From positions 434,001 to 498,000 of the forward strand of contig JAHLKC010000002.1 in assembly GCA_025449115.1 (NCBI GenBank): a stretch of DNA of 64,000 bases, given 5' to 3'. Under the pieces are notes generated by a model. That model did not search any database and had not been told where the DNA came from. It saw nothing but the letters and a program-made list of their open reading frames with translations. Made by a program: the position numbers and the translations under genes. This document shows, in pieces, positions 1 to 11,630 of this stretch. This DNA comes from Chytridium lagenaria. Its lineage: Eukaryota > Chytridiomycota > Chytridiomycetes > Chytridiales > Chytridiaceae. The first letter of the stretch is position 1. Each line of letters starts with the position of its first letter.

Positions 1-137
1 TGGCGTTATCTACCTTGCATAGTCAGCATGACCAGACTTTGTAACGAGTCGATCCCGAATGCCGTTAAGTTATCATAGTAGTTGTCAAGGTGAGCGGTCC
101 TTAATGTCTCAAGAAACACCGTTTGGGCACTTGGCAT
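1..137 (-). CDS. SAM-domain-like protein, first exon, cut by window edge
   Basis: Reading the minus strand from an ATG at 137 gives 45 residues that look like the start of a sterile alpha motif: VFLETLRTAHLDNYYDNL followed by GIDSLQSLVML. The pattern of aromatic and leucine positions is that of the first three SAM helices. The exon seems to end near base 12 at CAAG|GTAGAT, a plausible splice donor, and the rest lies outside the window. SAM domains mediate homo- or hetero-oligomerisation and in fungi often open signalling proteins (Ste11/Ste50 type), but nothing here shows which protein this is. The start lies 45 bases from the glycosyltransferase start on the other strand. The SAM call is inference from a short segment. 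Confidence 0.45.
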
Positions 138-182
138 CTTCAACACCTCCCTGCCTGCAAATTTTAATGGCGTGCTTGTCTG

Positions 183-3100
183 ATGATGATTTTGTGGCGA
201 CTCCCTCTGTTTGCCATTTGTTTACTTCTGCTATGGGCAGCATTCAGGGACCAACTCTCATGGGACACGCCTCCAACAGTCATCGCTGTGATAACATGCA
301 CTTCAATTAATATTGAAGACGATGTTAATGCGATTTTGGCATTAATGAACCAGGATTACAGATCATTGGCTGCAATTGTGGTGGTTCACCAAGAGGCAGA
401 ATTAAAACAAGCCTGCGTTTCGCTCATTTTCGAGGCATTTAGAGCAACCCAGAAAGAGGGTAGCCTTTATAAGACCTCATGGAAAAACTATCGACGCCAT
501 CGACTTTAGAAATACTGCATTCTCCTACCTGCGAGCTTGGAATCTTCCCCGTGACGGGACTCTCTTGGTGTTTCTTGACCACGGCGAGAAACTCTTCTCG
601 CGTCGATTACTGAGAGACATGATCGATGCTTGGATTTATTCCAAACGAATGGGGCAAAACTTTGAATTTGCCTCATGGGATTATCGTGTTGACTTCGCCA
701 ACCAAAGCTTTACGCATGCACTCGGTGCGAATCTATATAATGCTTATGACTGGACGGCTCAGAGGAACATCTCTAGCCAATTCGGTTCTGAAAAAAATTA
801 CATGCCAGAAGCACCGTCGGAATTCACCTCCATGCTATTGCCGTCTTCCATTTGGGAACGTCACTTTTACACAAAATCACCGAGCTACATTCACCGAAAT
901 AGTCTGGGAATGATAGATTCGCTGAACTCGAAATTTAAACTGTGGTGTGAAGACCCTACGGGGAAGAGCTTCAAAGGCTCATTCTGGATGAGATTTTCTT
1001 TGAGAGGTTTGAAGCAATTGCACTTTTCGGTCCCTTTGGCAAGCCTTCCTCGCATACTACCCAAGACGAAAAGTTGCTCTATACCAATTGAGCAAATTGA
1101 TTCAGTCCAGTTGGACTTGTTGAAGACTTTAGCTACCTTAAAGAGAATATGGCGACCCTCAGTCTCCGTCATTATTCCATTCTACAATATCATTTCGCTC
1201 AATTGGTTCCACGAAACACTGAAATCTCTTCGGTTGCAAACTTCTATAGACTTTGAAGTCATTGTCGTTAATGATGCTTCTTCAACGTCGTTGGCTCTTG
1301 GTGCCTTAAAGTCTCTCTCTAAAAGCTTGACTCAGCCTGGGTCTCTTTGGTACGGGTACATTTCAAGTTCGGATAATAAGTCGGAGGTACCTCTGATTGT
1401 GCCTATACCTGTCAAAATTATCACGCATACTTCAAATCTGGGTCTATCTGAAGCGAGAAATACTGGTGTGATAAATGCGAAAGCTTCATTTATCCTATTT
1501 CTTGACCCTGATGATATTCTGGCTACTTCGGCTTTAGAAAAGCTTATGATAGCCGCAGTATCATCTATTGGGCCTCAGAAGCATTATGCTGATCGTCAAA
1601 TATCTTTTGTTTATCCCGGAGTGGTCCATTTTCAATCAAACGAACCCGAAAATCGGTCAGAAGCCCAGTCTCGGGCTGTGTATGCAGAGTACAACTCAAA
1701 GCGTCTTAGGAAAGAAAATTTTTTGACATCAACAGCCCTGATCAGCAGAGACGCGTACATTAGGGCCGGCGGGATGTGCCCACGTTCCAAGCTCAAATAC
1801 TTTGAGGATTACGACTTCTGGCTTCGCATGGATGCATTCGGGTACCATGGGAAGCTCGTGAGGGAACCCCTGTTTTGGTACAGAAGGCACGAGTTTGGCA
1901 ACAGCAACAAGCTTTTGAAAAAAGCAAAGTCAAGAAATGAGAGTTGGATGACCGAATTGAAGGAATTTAATCCAGTGACGTTTGGAGATGTCACCCTTTC
2001 CGAGGCCAGAAGAATTCTTAAAGAGCAGGAGCTAAACACTGGTCGATCCCGTAAATTCATGCCTTGCTTTAGAAATATTACTGCCCGAAGATGGACGCGA
2101 CTTGGAAAAGGCCTTAAGACCTTTTGGGGGTTGAGGGGTTACACAATTATACCAAAGATCCCCTTGCAAGAGCACGGGAGAAATCGACTTGTTAGCTCCT
2201 CTATCTTCCCGTATGCTAAGGCATACTTCGAACGACGCCCAGACCATCACCAGGTTGCGTATGCAATTCCTTGGATGGTTATGGGCGGGGCTGACCTTTA
2301 TGATATCGGAGTATTATCATCGATGCAGGAGCCCTCCTTCATTGAATCTCGCGTGACGTACACTGCACTTCTTATTGTTGCAAGACACATACCATACCAT
2401 GAGTGGTATCATAAGTTTGAGCCGCTTGTGTCGGAAATATTCTACCTGCAGCAATATACAAATGATACAAAGGTTGCCGACTGGATCATGGACTACCTAG
2501 TTCAGAGCCGAGGCTCTTCCTTGTTCATTAATTCGAGAACAATTCCGGGGTACGACGCTATTGCGCGTTGGGGGACGAAGTCGGCCGAATTAAACAACGG
2601 AATAGTTCCAAGAAATCTGGTTGATATATTGCATATTTATCACCCACCACCAGACCATTCTAATTGGGAGCATCGCGCAGCTAGGTGGCAAAGTATTTGA
2701 AACGACGGGTGGTGGTTACTGAGCATTTACGCCAGCATCTTATCAACGACCTGGGATACGGAGACCACCAGCTAGGTGTTTTGTCTCCTCAATCCAGAGG
2801 GCAACTCTCACCAACGGACTCAAATAAAGTAAAAGTTATCCCACCCCCATTGGATTTAAGCTACTGGAGCTCGCATCACCCAAGAGATAGAGAATGGCTT
2901 GATAATAACACTTCAGAGCCTCCTGCAGACGTTCGTCATGTACCAACATTATTTTTTATTGGCCGATTCGATCACCAAAAAGATCCAAATCTTTGGCTAG
3001 ACGTGGGTCATAAAACTTTGTTAGAAACGGCCAACCGGTGTACCTCTGCGGCTTGTAATGATTGGAAGTGGGCCATTGTTACCAAAAATTCGCTCATACG

Positions 3101-3634
3101 TGAGGACAAATTCTTTACTGTCGAATGCAATATCTTTTGTGGAAACTGCAAAGACTGATCACGTAAATGTCTTACGTGAGCTCTCTCGAGCGCTTGTTGC
3201 TGTGACTTTGATATCGTCAAGCGTAGAGGGACTTCCTATCGTTGCCCTGGAAAGTGCTGGACTTGGCGCGGTGGTGTCGACAGATTGTGGAGGCATCAGT
3301 GAGGCGTTTTCAGAAAAATATAACAGGGCAGAAGAAACAGCCGTTTCTGGAAGTCTTAAAACCCAGCCTGAGATTGCAGTAAAGCGGACATCCTTATCAG
3401 CTATTATTGACGTGAAATGTGAAGACATCGGCAAAAACTGTGTCGAAGGATGTTGTCATTACGGCATTATCCAAGGAAGTTCTGAGGATCATTGGCACGG
3501 AGGCTTTGTCTCGAGAAGCAAGTGTGATGAAACGCAGGCAACTATGGAAAGCCGCTGACAAACTTCGTGATTTTTACAATGACAAAGCCTTTCGTTCGCG
3601 ATGGAGAACTCTCTTAGATGGTTTGGCAGACTGA
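183..3634 (+). CDS. Membrane-anchored two-domain glycosyltransferase (GT2 + GT4)
   Basis: The protein opens with an ATG-ATG and a hydrophobic anchor (LPLFAICLLLLWAAF), suggesting a type II Golgi/ER protein. A GT-A (family 2) domain follows: SVSVIIPFYN near 1160, VIVVNDASS near 1260, SEARNTG near 1450, the metal-binding FLDPDD near 1500 and the acceptor-side YFEDYDFWLRMD near 1800. After a linker, a GT-B (family 4) domain begins at WMVMGGADLYDIG (about 2270), continues with VKVIPPPLDLSYW and LFFIGRFDHQKDP, and ends with the E-x7-E motif SSVEGLPIVALES near 3220. The reading frame breaks by one base near 490 (A-run), 2690, 3040 and 3430; each break joins good homologous sequence, so they look like sequence errors. 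Donor, acceptor and product are unknown. GT2-GT4 fusions of this kind are known best from bacterial polysaccharide loci, so transfer is possible but not shown. Confidence 0.75.
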
Positions 3635-3704
3635 TCGTCATTAATGCAAGGTAATGATTTTTACTGAAAATGCAAATGAAATTTTAACCACACGGAACAG
3701 ATAC

Positions 3705-6069
3705 TCAAGACCGCGTTAAAGTATTTTCAATTCGCACAATACCCATCGCACCAGCCGAAGCAACCCACGAATGAAATCTGAAATTCTTATTGAAAGCAAC
3801 GCGCTGAATTGCCACTTCAGCTGGGAAGAAGCTGACGGGATGCTCCCCTTTTGTTCGAACTTGACTGAGTAGCTAGGCAGGTTTAGCAAAATTAAATCCA
3901 TCAAAAAAGTAATTATAGCAAACCTTTTTTCCAATGTTGTCAACCATCTCCAATTCCCCGTCCGCTGGTTTGTTTAATTGATATAAATTGACTTTGTAAG
4001 GCTTAGCGATACGTGCCCAAAGTCTATTCATATTCGCAACAAGAACTGCACCATCAGCGCCACCTGAAACTAAAAACGGTGCATAATGAGAGCAGTCGGC
4101 GCTCTGAAGAAATTTGAGTACGTGCGAAAAAAAAATAATAATTCAAACCCAAGGCGTTGACAGGTGAGAAGTAATAGGGGTTGTCCGAGGCAATTTGTAC
4201 GTTGAATCCTCCCCTTCTGTCACCTTTGGCGCTTTGGGATCAGCTACCCCAGGCACAGCTATTCGGATGGCACAATCTGCATCCACGAACCCAATACAAT
4301 TTACAAAAGAAGACCAGGCAAGGCATGTGATGAATCCTGCAAGTTAATCAGCACCCCGCATATCTGAATACAATTAAAAGTTCCTTTACCTCTGATTCTG
4401 TAAACTTCATGTCCAAACCATACATCTTGAATATCATGAAACATAACGCGTCCATCAGGGCCGACCGTCAAGAGACCCGCGCCACCATATCCTTTAATAT
4501 CTGGAAACAGACTCGACTCTTTCCAATGTATGTCTGCAACAGATGTGTCGTGGGCTGGGAAGACCACCATCGGTCGGGTAAGTTGATAAATTGGCCTTGA
4601 CTCTAGTCCCAATATAGATATGGTTCCTCAGGGAATTAGAACAAAACCTTTTCACGAAGCATACCGCTGGTTGAACCCACAGCAATTCTGTTACTTCTCA
4701 TCCAAGCCACACGCCATAGAAGACCATCTGGAGCGTAGGCCGTCACGGCGGTCGTTGTAAACCGCACTGCATCCAGTTTAGCTCAATATCGATCGAAACT
4801 TACTGTGTAGAGTGGCATAAACGGGTAGGTTAAATCGCCTCCTCACCTCGCCTGGATTCGGGATATTAAAAACTCGAACACTTCCATCACCAAAAGTTGC
4901 AGCTAGAAGTCCAATTCTGGAAAAAGTCCCTGTGGCTTGGGATCCCTTTGAAGGATGAATAAAAATTATGACTACGCCAACGAACCTTTTCAGGATGTGA
5001 TTCGGCCTCAGGAGACCATTTTAAGTCATACACACAACCGAAGTTGTGAAGAATAACGACTTCCAGCTTTGGCGAGGTAAGTGGGCCATTATCTGAAGTC
5101 TTTGAATTGGCCGTAAAGCTCCAAATTTGAATGCAGTTGCGCATGCTGAGCTCATCTCCCTGTTGACGCATGCCCATGATATGACGCTCCGTCAACCGGT
5201 TTTTATAACCTCCAATTGCCAAATATTGACGTTCTTAATGAGGAAAAATATGTTTAAATAAAAAGCTAACACATTTTGAATACCTTTTCGTTCCGTGGGC
5301 CCAATCAGACCCATATCGACACTCCAGTGTTGAGTATGACCGCATCCCTTTTCATAATTTTATTTTCTGGCTCAAAGTAAGTATGGTCAAGTTTCTGGCT
5401 TACCCAAGCTTCGTCCCATTATGCCGTCAAATTGTATTAAATATTCTTGTCCGGGTGCTAGGACGATGAATAATCTTAACTTCTAACTCTGTTGGTAAAT
5501 AACTTGCAATCGATCTATGATCATTTAAGCATTGAATAAAATAGCTGTACTTACTCGTCGTTGCAAATTTCAAAATCTCCGTCCTTCGGAAAGCTTACGG
5601 CTGAAATTCCGGCTTGTATGTAACATGTGCATTACTGGAAAAGTGATCTGGTATTGGCCATTCGGAATACATTGCAGCATTTTTGTTTTTTTTCTATTCT
5701 GTTAATAGTCTGGATTACCTTATGGTTTACCTTTGCATCTTTAAATGCCGTTTTTGTGGTCTGTCTTGGTCGCGAATACGCTTCAATGCGGACTCTTCAA
5801 TGCTAAGTGTCATATCGAGATGTATAGCTCTTTTCATTGGTTTTTGAATTAAGTCAAAGGTCTTGACTGAAACTTTGACATTCGACGAATCTTGGAATAT
5901 GGGAGAATAGTCGGCCGTAAACCTTTCAAGAAATTGGTCATCTGGCTCAAATGACCGTATCAGGCCTCCTCCCGTATGACCGTGTTGCTTTAAATGAGAA
6001 TGAAGCTCTTCAAATCTCCGAAACTCATCGCAACAATCTGGCAAAAAGCAACAATATCGGTTCTCCATC
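3705..6069 (-). CDS. Zinc-finger/WD40 protein resembling TFIIIC subunit (Sfc6/GTF3C2 type)
   Basis: The minus-strand gene starts at the ATG at 6069 with a C2H2-like finger (CFLPDCCDEF...HSHLKQHGH), then a WD40-type region broken by short introns. Telling segments are YLAIGGYKNRLTERHIMG with IQIW (about 5200-5100), LHNFGCVYDLKWSPE (5060-5010), a WRVAWMRSNRIAVG strip (4720-4680), VFPAHDTSVADIHW (4570), LLTVGPDGRVMFHDIQD (4470) and PFLVSGGADGAVLVANMNR (4070-4020). It ends with SWVASAGAMGIVRIEN. This order matches the WD40 TFIIIC subunit that helps recruit TFIIIB to tRNA and other Pol III genes. The zinc finger at the N terminus is not a usual feature of that subunit. Assignment to TFIIIC is by motif recognition only; a generic WD40 protein is the alternative. 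Confidence 0.55.
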
Positions 6070-6359
6070 AAATTGAAAGTATTCCCAGTAAGACTGCAGC
6101 CATCGACGGTGGTACTGGCATAGTAGCCCGCCAGAACAGAATGCAGTAGGTCCTGCAGTTGGCTGTAGATATCGCTACCAATGTAAGGGAGCTAAACTAC
6201 GTCAATTATGCGAGCGTGGGATTGGGTCAACCGGATACTTACTCTTTCTATGGTCGTGTCCATGTCCATCAACCAATACCAAGAAATTGTCACCGCATGG
6301 AGGGGTCGTGTAACCAGAGAAAAAAGTGTTCCTTAATCAACAGGCATTTCTTGTTAAAG

Positions 6360-8087
6360 ATGGAGGATCACCTCGGACAACAGTCTCATCAAACATTCGA
6401 CCCGTCGACAGCAGAAGCAATAGCCTCTGGGTTGATGTCAGGCATGAATGAAGCGTCGGATATGTCCTTCTTGAACGATGGCCAGTTTTCCGGTTATTCA
6501 CTCCCGCAATCGTTTTTTAACTTTCAGCCGCAAACGCAAATGCATGACCTTTACAACAACACGGAGATAGCACATTTTCAAGAATTGATGTCGCCTTTTG
6601 GCATTCTACTGATATTGGAAGCTTTATCGACGATGATGATGTAGTATTACATTGCATGGTGACATAACTAACGTTTGAATGCAGCTCCTTCTCACCCCCA
6701 TTATATCCCAGCAATTACACCAAGCTTGGACTTCCAACGGATGAACCTTAACCAGGCCGGCGAAAACTTCACCCCGCTTACATCTCCAGCTCTTCATCCT
6801 CGCCAGCATCATGAAACTGTCAATATCCCTCCGCTTGTACCGCTTGGAAGAGCCCGCCACGAAACTGGACCTGTTTCGACAGAAAGAGTTCGCCGCACAC
6901 CCTTGTCGTCTCCCTATACTTTGCCTCGGAAACGCCACTTTATCGTACCTCCGGCCCTCCCGCCGGGTGCCATGGGCTCTCCTGCCATGATGCCAACTCT
7001 GGGTTCAAGGCCTGCACGTGAAACGACGTCGCCCGAAGCCTCGTCAGCGTCGCCTGTTCAGGCAGATGCAATGTCTGCGCCTGGCGTCTACGTACCCCCC
7101 GCATCTCAAAGCACTACAACCGTGCCTAATACTCGCATTAATCGGACTGTGAAAGAAAAAGATGGCGTTTTTGTTGCGCCATTGCTGCCAAATCCGAAGA
7201 GAGTGAAGCAGCAAGGTCAAAGTCAAAGCCAAGCAGATCAGCTTATCTCACCTCAACTTTCTGCCACATCGCAAAATGTTTCCCCAGCACTTTCACTCGC
7301 CCCAACCGCCTACTCACCTTCTTTGCATTCCGTTGCATCTCCAGCATTTGGACCATCACCAGCAAATACATCAGGGTCTCCATCACTTGCTCCTATAACG
7401 CCATCACTGATTATGAGGTTGCAGAAGCCCATGCCTATGCATGGTTCTACCACATTGAACGCCTTGATTTCACCATCATTGAAACCAATTTTGCCAGGTA
7501 CTGTTATTTTGTGTCATCACTAACACTAAAAGGTACCGCAACAATTAGCCCAGATGCTGCTCTTAGATTGGCTCAAAAAAGCAACTACCAAAACATGCTT
7601 GAAGGCGATAGCGAGTAAGACCGTCTATTTTGTTTTGCGCATTATGTTAACACATCATTTTAGAATGCTTGGCCTCGATTATGATGGGGATCTTTCCTCT
7701 GGTTTTGAAATGAAAAAACTAGTCACAAGCAAGCTGAGCAACGACGTCGAGACTCTCTTAAACAATGTTTTGACGAGTTAAAGAAAGTTCTACCCACTCT
7801 ACCAGAAAAAAATCCCAGCAAAGTTTACCTTTTGAAAAAATGTAAGATGCGCGGATTTTCCTCGTTTTCGCTTGTTCTTTCTAAACTTTTCGTCTTCTGT
7901 CTATTTATATAGCCTACGATTTTATCGTATATCTCAAAGCGAAGGAGCAAGAGTCAGATTCCACCATATCCAAACTGCAGGCAGAAATCAGGGCATTAAA
8001 AGAAGGAGGCGCTTTTGATCGAAGTTCAATGAAGGAGGTTGACGTTCTCCCTGCGTCTGCAGACGCCAATCTTGTGGAATCACCGTA
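6360..8087 (+). CDS. bHLH transcription factor, E-box class
   Basis: Start chosen at ATG 6360 (MEDHLGQQ). An intron at about 6641-6683 leads into a long Ser/Pro-rich, disordered region with repeated SP sites (6690-7490). Conserved-looking motifs ISPSLKPILPG and ISPDAALRLAQKSNYQNMLEG flank another intron. The DNA-binding domain is near 7720-7960: HKQAEQRRRDSLKQCFDEL, loop, then SKVYLLKKSYDFIVYLKAKE. The basic region has His, Glu and Arg at the 5-9-13 positions that read CACGTG-type E-boxes. A short coiled coil follows and the protein ends VESP. An intron (about 7840-7913) splits helix 2. A run of six A at 7713-7718 appears one base short, since the frame shifts just before the basic region. 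Target genes are unknown; fungal relatives control phosphate, lipid or mating genes. Confidence 0.8.
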
Positions 8088-8102
8088 GATCCATCTTACA
8101 AA

Positions 8103-8121
8103 TATTATTATTATTATTATT
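8103..8121 (+). repeat. ATT trinucleotide microsatellite
   Basis: About six ATT units just downstream of the bHLH stop codon, probably in its 3' untranslated region. Confidence 0.8.
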
Positions 8122-8284
8122 AAGTTCCTTTAAGCAAACTGTATTCCAATGTGATGAATTGGAAATAATGAGCTTTTTCATGTCACCAAAATCGCATTCC
8201 TCATTTCCCAACGATGTCCATTTCTCACAAAAGGTAAAATTATGATGATGGTGTTGGTGATTATGACGAATTGTGACTCCAGTG

Positions 8285-8326
8285 GAAAATTCCCAGGTAA
8301 AGTTCTGGCACATTCGCGACAATTCC
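8285..8326 (+). promoter_or_regulatory. Heat-shock element cluster upstream of HSP104
   Basis: A perfect inverted pair GAA-AA-TTC lies at 8285-8292. It is followed by TTC units at 8303, 8313 and 8323, exactly ten bases apart. In yeast this ten-base spacing is called a step-type heat-shock element and is bound by trimeric Hsf1. The cluster sits 75-115 bases before the Hsp104 start codon and just upstream of a TATA-like sequence, the expected place for heat induction. Binding is inferred from spacing. Confidence 0.6.
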
Positions 8327-8337
8327 TCCTAAATTCT

Positions 8338-8344
8338 TATATAT
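8338..8344 (+). promoter_or_regulatory. TATA-like box of HSP104
   Basis: TATATAT lies 58 bases before the Hsp104 ATG and about 12 bases after the last heat-shock unit. Position and sequence fit a TATA box of an inducible gene. Confidence 0.5.
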
Positions 8345-8401
8345 TAGAGAGGCTTTTCGCCCGCGCCACCATACAAAAAATCAGCTTCTATTTCATTCAT
8401 C

Positions 8402-11400
8402 ATGTCACTCAATCCGGAGAACTTCACAGACAAAACAACCGAGGTCATTACTACTGCTCAAAATATAGCGAGGGACTATGGCCATTCACAGGTCACGCCA
8501 ATCCACGTCGTATCAGTCCTTTTCGACAGCGAGGATGGTTTTCTGAGAAACATCATTCTCAAGGCTGGGGCCGACCCCACCGCCGTCGAGCGCAAGTTTA
8601 AGTCAGCCCTGGTTAAATTACCTTCCCAGACTCCCGCTCCGATGGATTTGGCCTTTAGCCCGGCAATGATCAAGCTCCTCAGGGCTGCAGACGACATCAG
8701 AAGACGACAAAAGGACACTCACCTCGCAGTTGATCATATCCTTTTGGGCATGCTGGACGACAGAGGAAACTTCTTCTATTCTTCTCGAGTTGGTGAACAA
8801 GAAGGCTTTGGAAAATGCCATTCAAAGCCTTCGAGGAAACCGCAGAGTGGATTCAAAGAGTGCAGAGGCAACTTATGACGCGTTGTCTAAGTATGCGGTG
8901 GATTTAGTGACTTTGGCTCGTGAGGGAAAACTTGATCCTGCATTGGTAGGGATGACGAAATTCGAAGGGTGATTCGCGTACTCTCAAGGTATTATTCGAT
9001 TAGTGAATACTGTAAACTATTCTAATCGTCAAAACTGTACAGGCGAACAAAAAACAACCCTGTCCTTCTCGGAGAACCAGGAGTGGGTAAAACAGCGATT
9101 GTCGAGGTTAGCGGATAGAATGCTTTTAGGAAACTTACATATTGTATTAGGGTCTCGCGCAGCGTATTGTTCGTAAGGACGTGCCGCAATCTCTTCAAGG
9201 GCGTGTGTATTCATTGGATATGGGTGCACGTTAGTATACCTTTGACATATTCGGGCGAACGACTAATGTTTCTTTAGTTATCGCAGGTGCTAAGTATCGT
9301 GGCGAGTTTGAGGAACGTTTAAAGGCAGTCCTTAATGAGGTAAAGGACTCCACGGAGAATATTATCTTGTTCATCGATGAGATACATTTGGTTTTGGGTG
9401 CTGGGAAAACCGACGGCGCCATGGATGCAGCAAATCTTCTCAAACCTATGCTCGCGCGCGGTGAACTTCGATTGATCGGCGCTACTACGTTAGCAGAGTA
9501 TCAGAAATACGTGGAAAAGGATGCTGCCTTTGAGAGGAGGTTTCAACAAGTCATGGTGGTGGAACCGACAGTGGAGGCAACTATAAGCATTCTGCGGGGT
9601 CTTCGTGAGAAGTATGAGAACTTCCATGGTAAGTTTTACGATTAGTGTTTGTGTTTTATTCTTAATTTTCTTAATTTATAGGTGTACGTGTTCAAGACGC
9701 GGCTCTTGTTGCTGCGGCCACCCTATCCGACCGTTTTATTGCACATCGCTTTTTGCCCGACAAGGCAATCGATTGCTGGACGAAGCATGTGCGAACATCC
9801 GTGTTCAATTGGACTCGCAGCCAGAGATTATCGACAACTTGGAGAGAAAGATTCTGCAGCTGGAAATCGAAGCAACGGCTTTATCAAAGGAGAAGGATAA
9901 TGCTTCTATCGCACGTCTCACAAAGGTTAAGGAGGAGATGGAGAAGCTGCGAGAGCAGATGCGACCTTTGAAGCTTCGCTTCCAGACGGAGAAGGGGCGT
10001 CTTCAGGGAGATTCATGCTTTGAAATCCAAACTTGACGCGCTTAGGGTCAAGAGGCAGGATGCAGAAGGACGCTACGACCTTGCTCTCGCGGCAGATCTT
10101 CAATACGGTGCTATTCCCGAGGTGGAAAGGCAGATTGCCCAGCTTGAGAAACTTCATGAGGAGGAACGTCGCTCATCCACTGCTTCGGAAAACACTGGCT
10201 TCATGAAGAGATTGTGGGTCCCAATGAGATTAATGAGGTGGTTGCACGATGGACGGGAATTCCGGTGGAAAGGCTTTCAAAGTCTCAGGTTGATCGCCTT
10301 TTAGACCTTGGGAAAACTTTGAGTGAGAGAGTTGTTGGACAGTCTAACGCCGTGAGTGCTGTCGCCAATGCTATATTACGTTCAAGGGCAGGCTTGGCTG
10401 GGAAAAATCAGCCTATTGGAAGTTGTAAGCAGCGTGTTTGTTTTGTAATCTTATTTGATTACTTCTTTTTATCCTAACTTCGCTTTCTTTATCAGTCTTG
10501 TTTTTGGGGCCAACGGGTGTCGGCAAGACGGAACTGGCTAAAGCGTTAGCGTTCGAACTTTTTGACGATGAAAAGAAAGGGCTTATTCGCATCGACATGA
10601 GTGAATACATGGAGCAGCACGCTGTGGCTAGGTACGCAGGGTTTATTTTCTTATTCTCATTCGCTCACGAGCTAATTTTTCTGAAGATTGATAGGAGCAC
10701 CACCGGGATATGTGGGCTATGAAAGTGGAGGGCAGCTCACGGAAGCTGTGCGTCGCAAGCCCTACTGTGTGGTCTTACTGGACGAAATCGAGAAGGCGCA
10801 CCCACAAGTTCTTAACGTCTTGCTGCAGATTCTTGATGATGGCCGCTTGACAGATGGTCTTGGTAGGACGATTGACTTCTCGAACACTGTCGTCATTATG
10901 ACCTCAAATGTCGGCGCTGCGCATCTTTACAGCGAATTCGGGGTGAGCGAGAACGCGCATTCTATGGTCATGAATGAAGTTCGGCGAACTTTTAAGCCCG
11001 AACTGTTAAATCGCATGTCTGACATTGTGATTTTTAATACCTTAACACGTACTGGTAAGTCTCTCTTTGTAACCTACGTAAACCAAGACAATAAATTAAC
11101 GCTCTCTGTTACAGAGCTTGAGAAGATCGTTACAGCTTCAACTTAACGCTATTCGTGAACGGATTTCCGACAAGAACATACGACTTGAAATTTCGGCGGC
11201 CGCCGTTGATCTCATTTTGGCAGAGGCTTATGACTCTGCGTATGGAGCTCGTCCGATTCGGCGATACATGGAGAAGAAAATAGTTACCATGCTTTCAAAG
11301 CTGTTGATAATTGGGCAGCTTCGAGAAAATGAACAGCTTGCGTAGATGTGCGTGAGGTTGGGCAGGGAAAAGGGACTTCAACGGAAAAGAGAAAGAGGAA

Positions 11401-11448
11401 AAAGAATTGTACATTCGCGTTGAAGACGAAAGCATGGATACTGCCTGA
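8402..11448 (+). CDS. HSP104: Hsp104/ClpB-type protein disaggregase
   Basis: An AAA+ hexameric unfoldase that, with Hsp70/Hsp40, pulls proteins out of aggregates. In order: Clp N-domain ([13 protein letters not shown]..., 8402-8750), first ATPase domain with Walker A GEPGVGKT (about 9075) and Walker B ILFIDEIH (about 9365), the coiled-coil middle domain ([15 protein letters not shown]..., about 9830-10170), second ATPase domain with GPTGVGKT (about 10510), [12 protein letters not shown] (about 10775) and the sensor region SNVGAAHL, then the C-domain with [14 protein letters not shown]. The tail is acidic, EDESMDTA. Introns are visible at about 8982-9042, 9109-9150, 9630-9681, 10424-10496 and 11055-11114. 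One-base breaks occur near 8760, 8940, 9773, 10008 and 10195, the first two cancelling each other; all fall within conserved sequence such as DKAID-LLDEAC, so I read them as errors. Cytosolic and nuclear; probably heat-induced by the upstream elements. Confidence 0.93.
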
Positions 11449-11630
11449 AGGCAATTCATTACTCTTGCATCTGTGTAGTGTTGTTTTATATGTAAAATAT
11501 ATTTGTATCCATTAAAAGCCTTTTAACTCGCTTTGTATTGGGAAAAGAGATAAATTTTTTTTGGTTAAAGAATGCTAGAAACAACTTTAAATATTCTTTA
11601 AATATTCATTGCAATAAATAGATTATAGCT

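Noticed and set aside
8750..8945. Programmed frameshifting pair (+1 then -1) in Hsp104
   Set aside because: No slippery heptamer or clear stem-loop, and similar breaks are spread through unrelated genes; sequence error is simpler.
8402..11448. HSP104 as a pseudogene because of frame breaks
   Set aside because: Both Walker A and B motifs, the middle domain and splice sites are intact, and breaks of the same kind occur in most other genes of the window.
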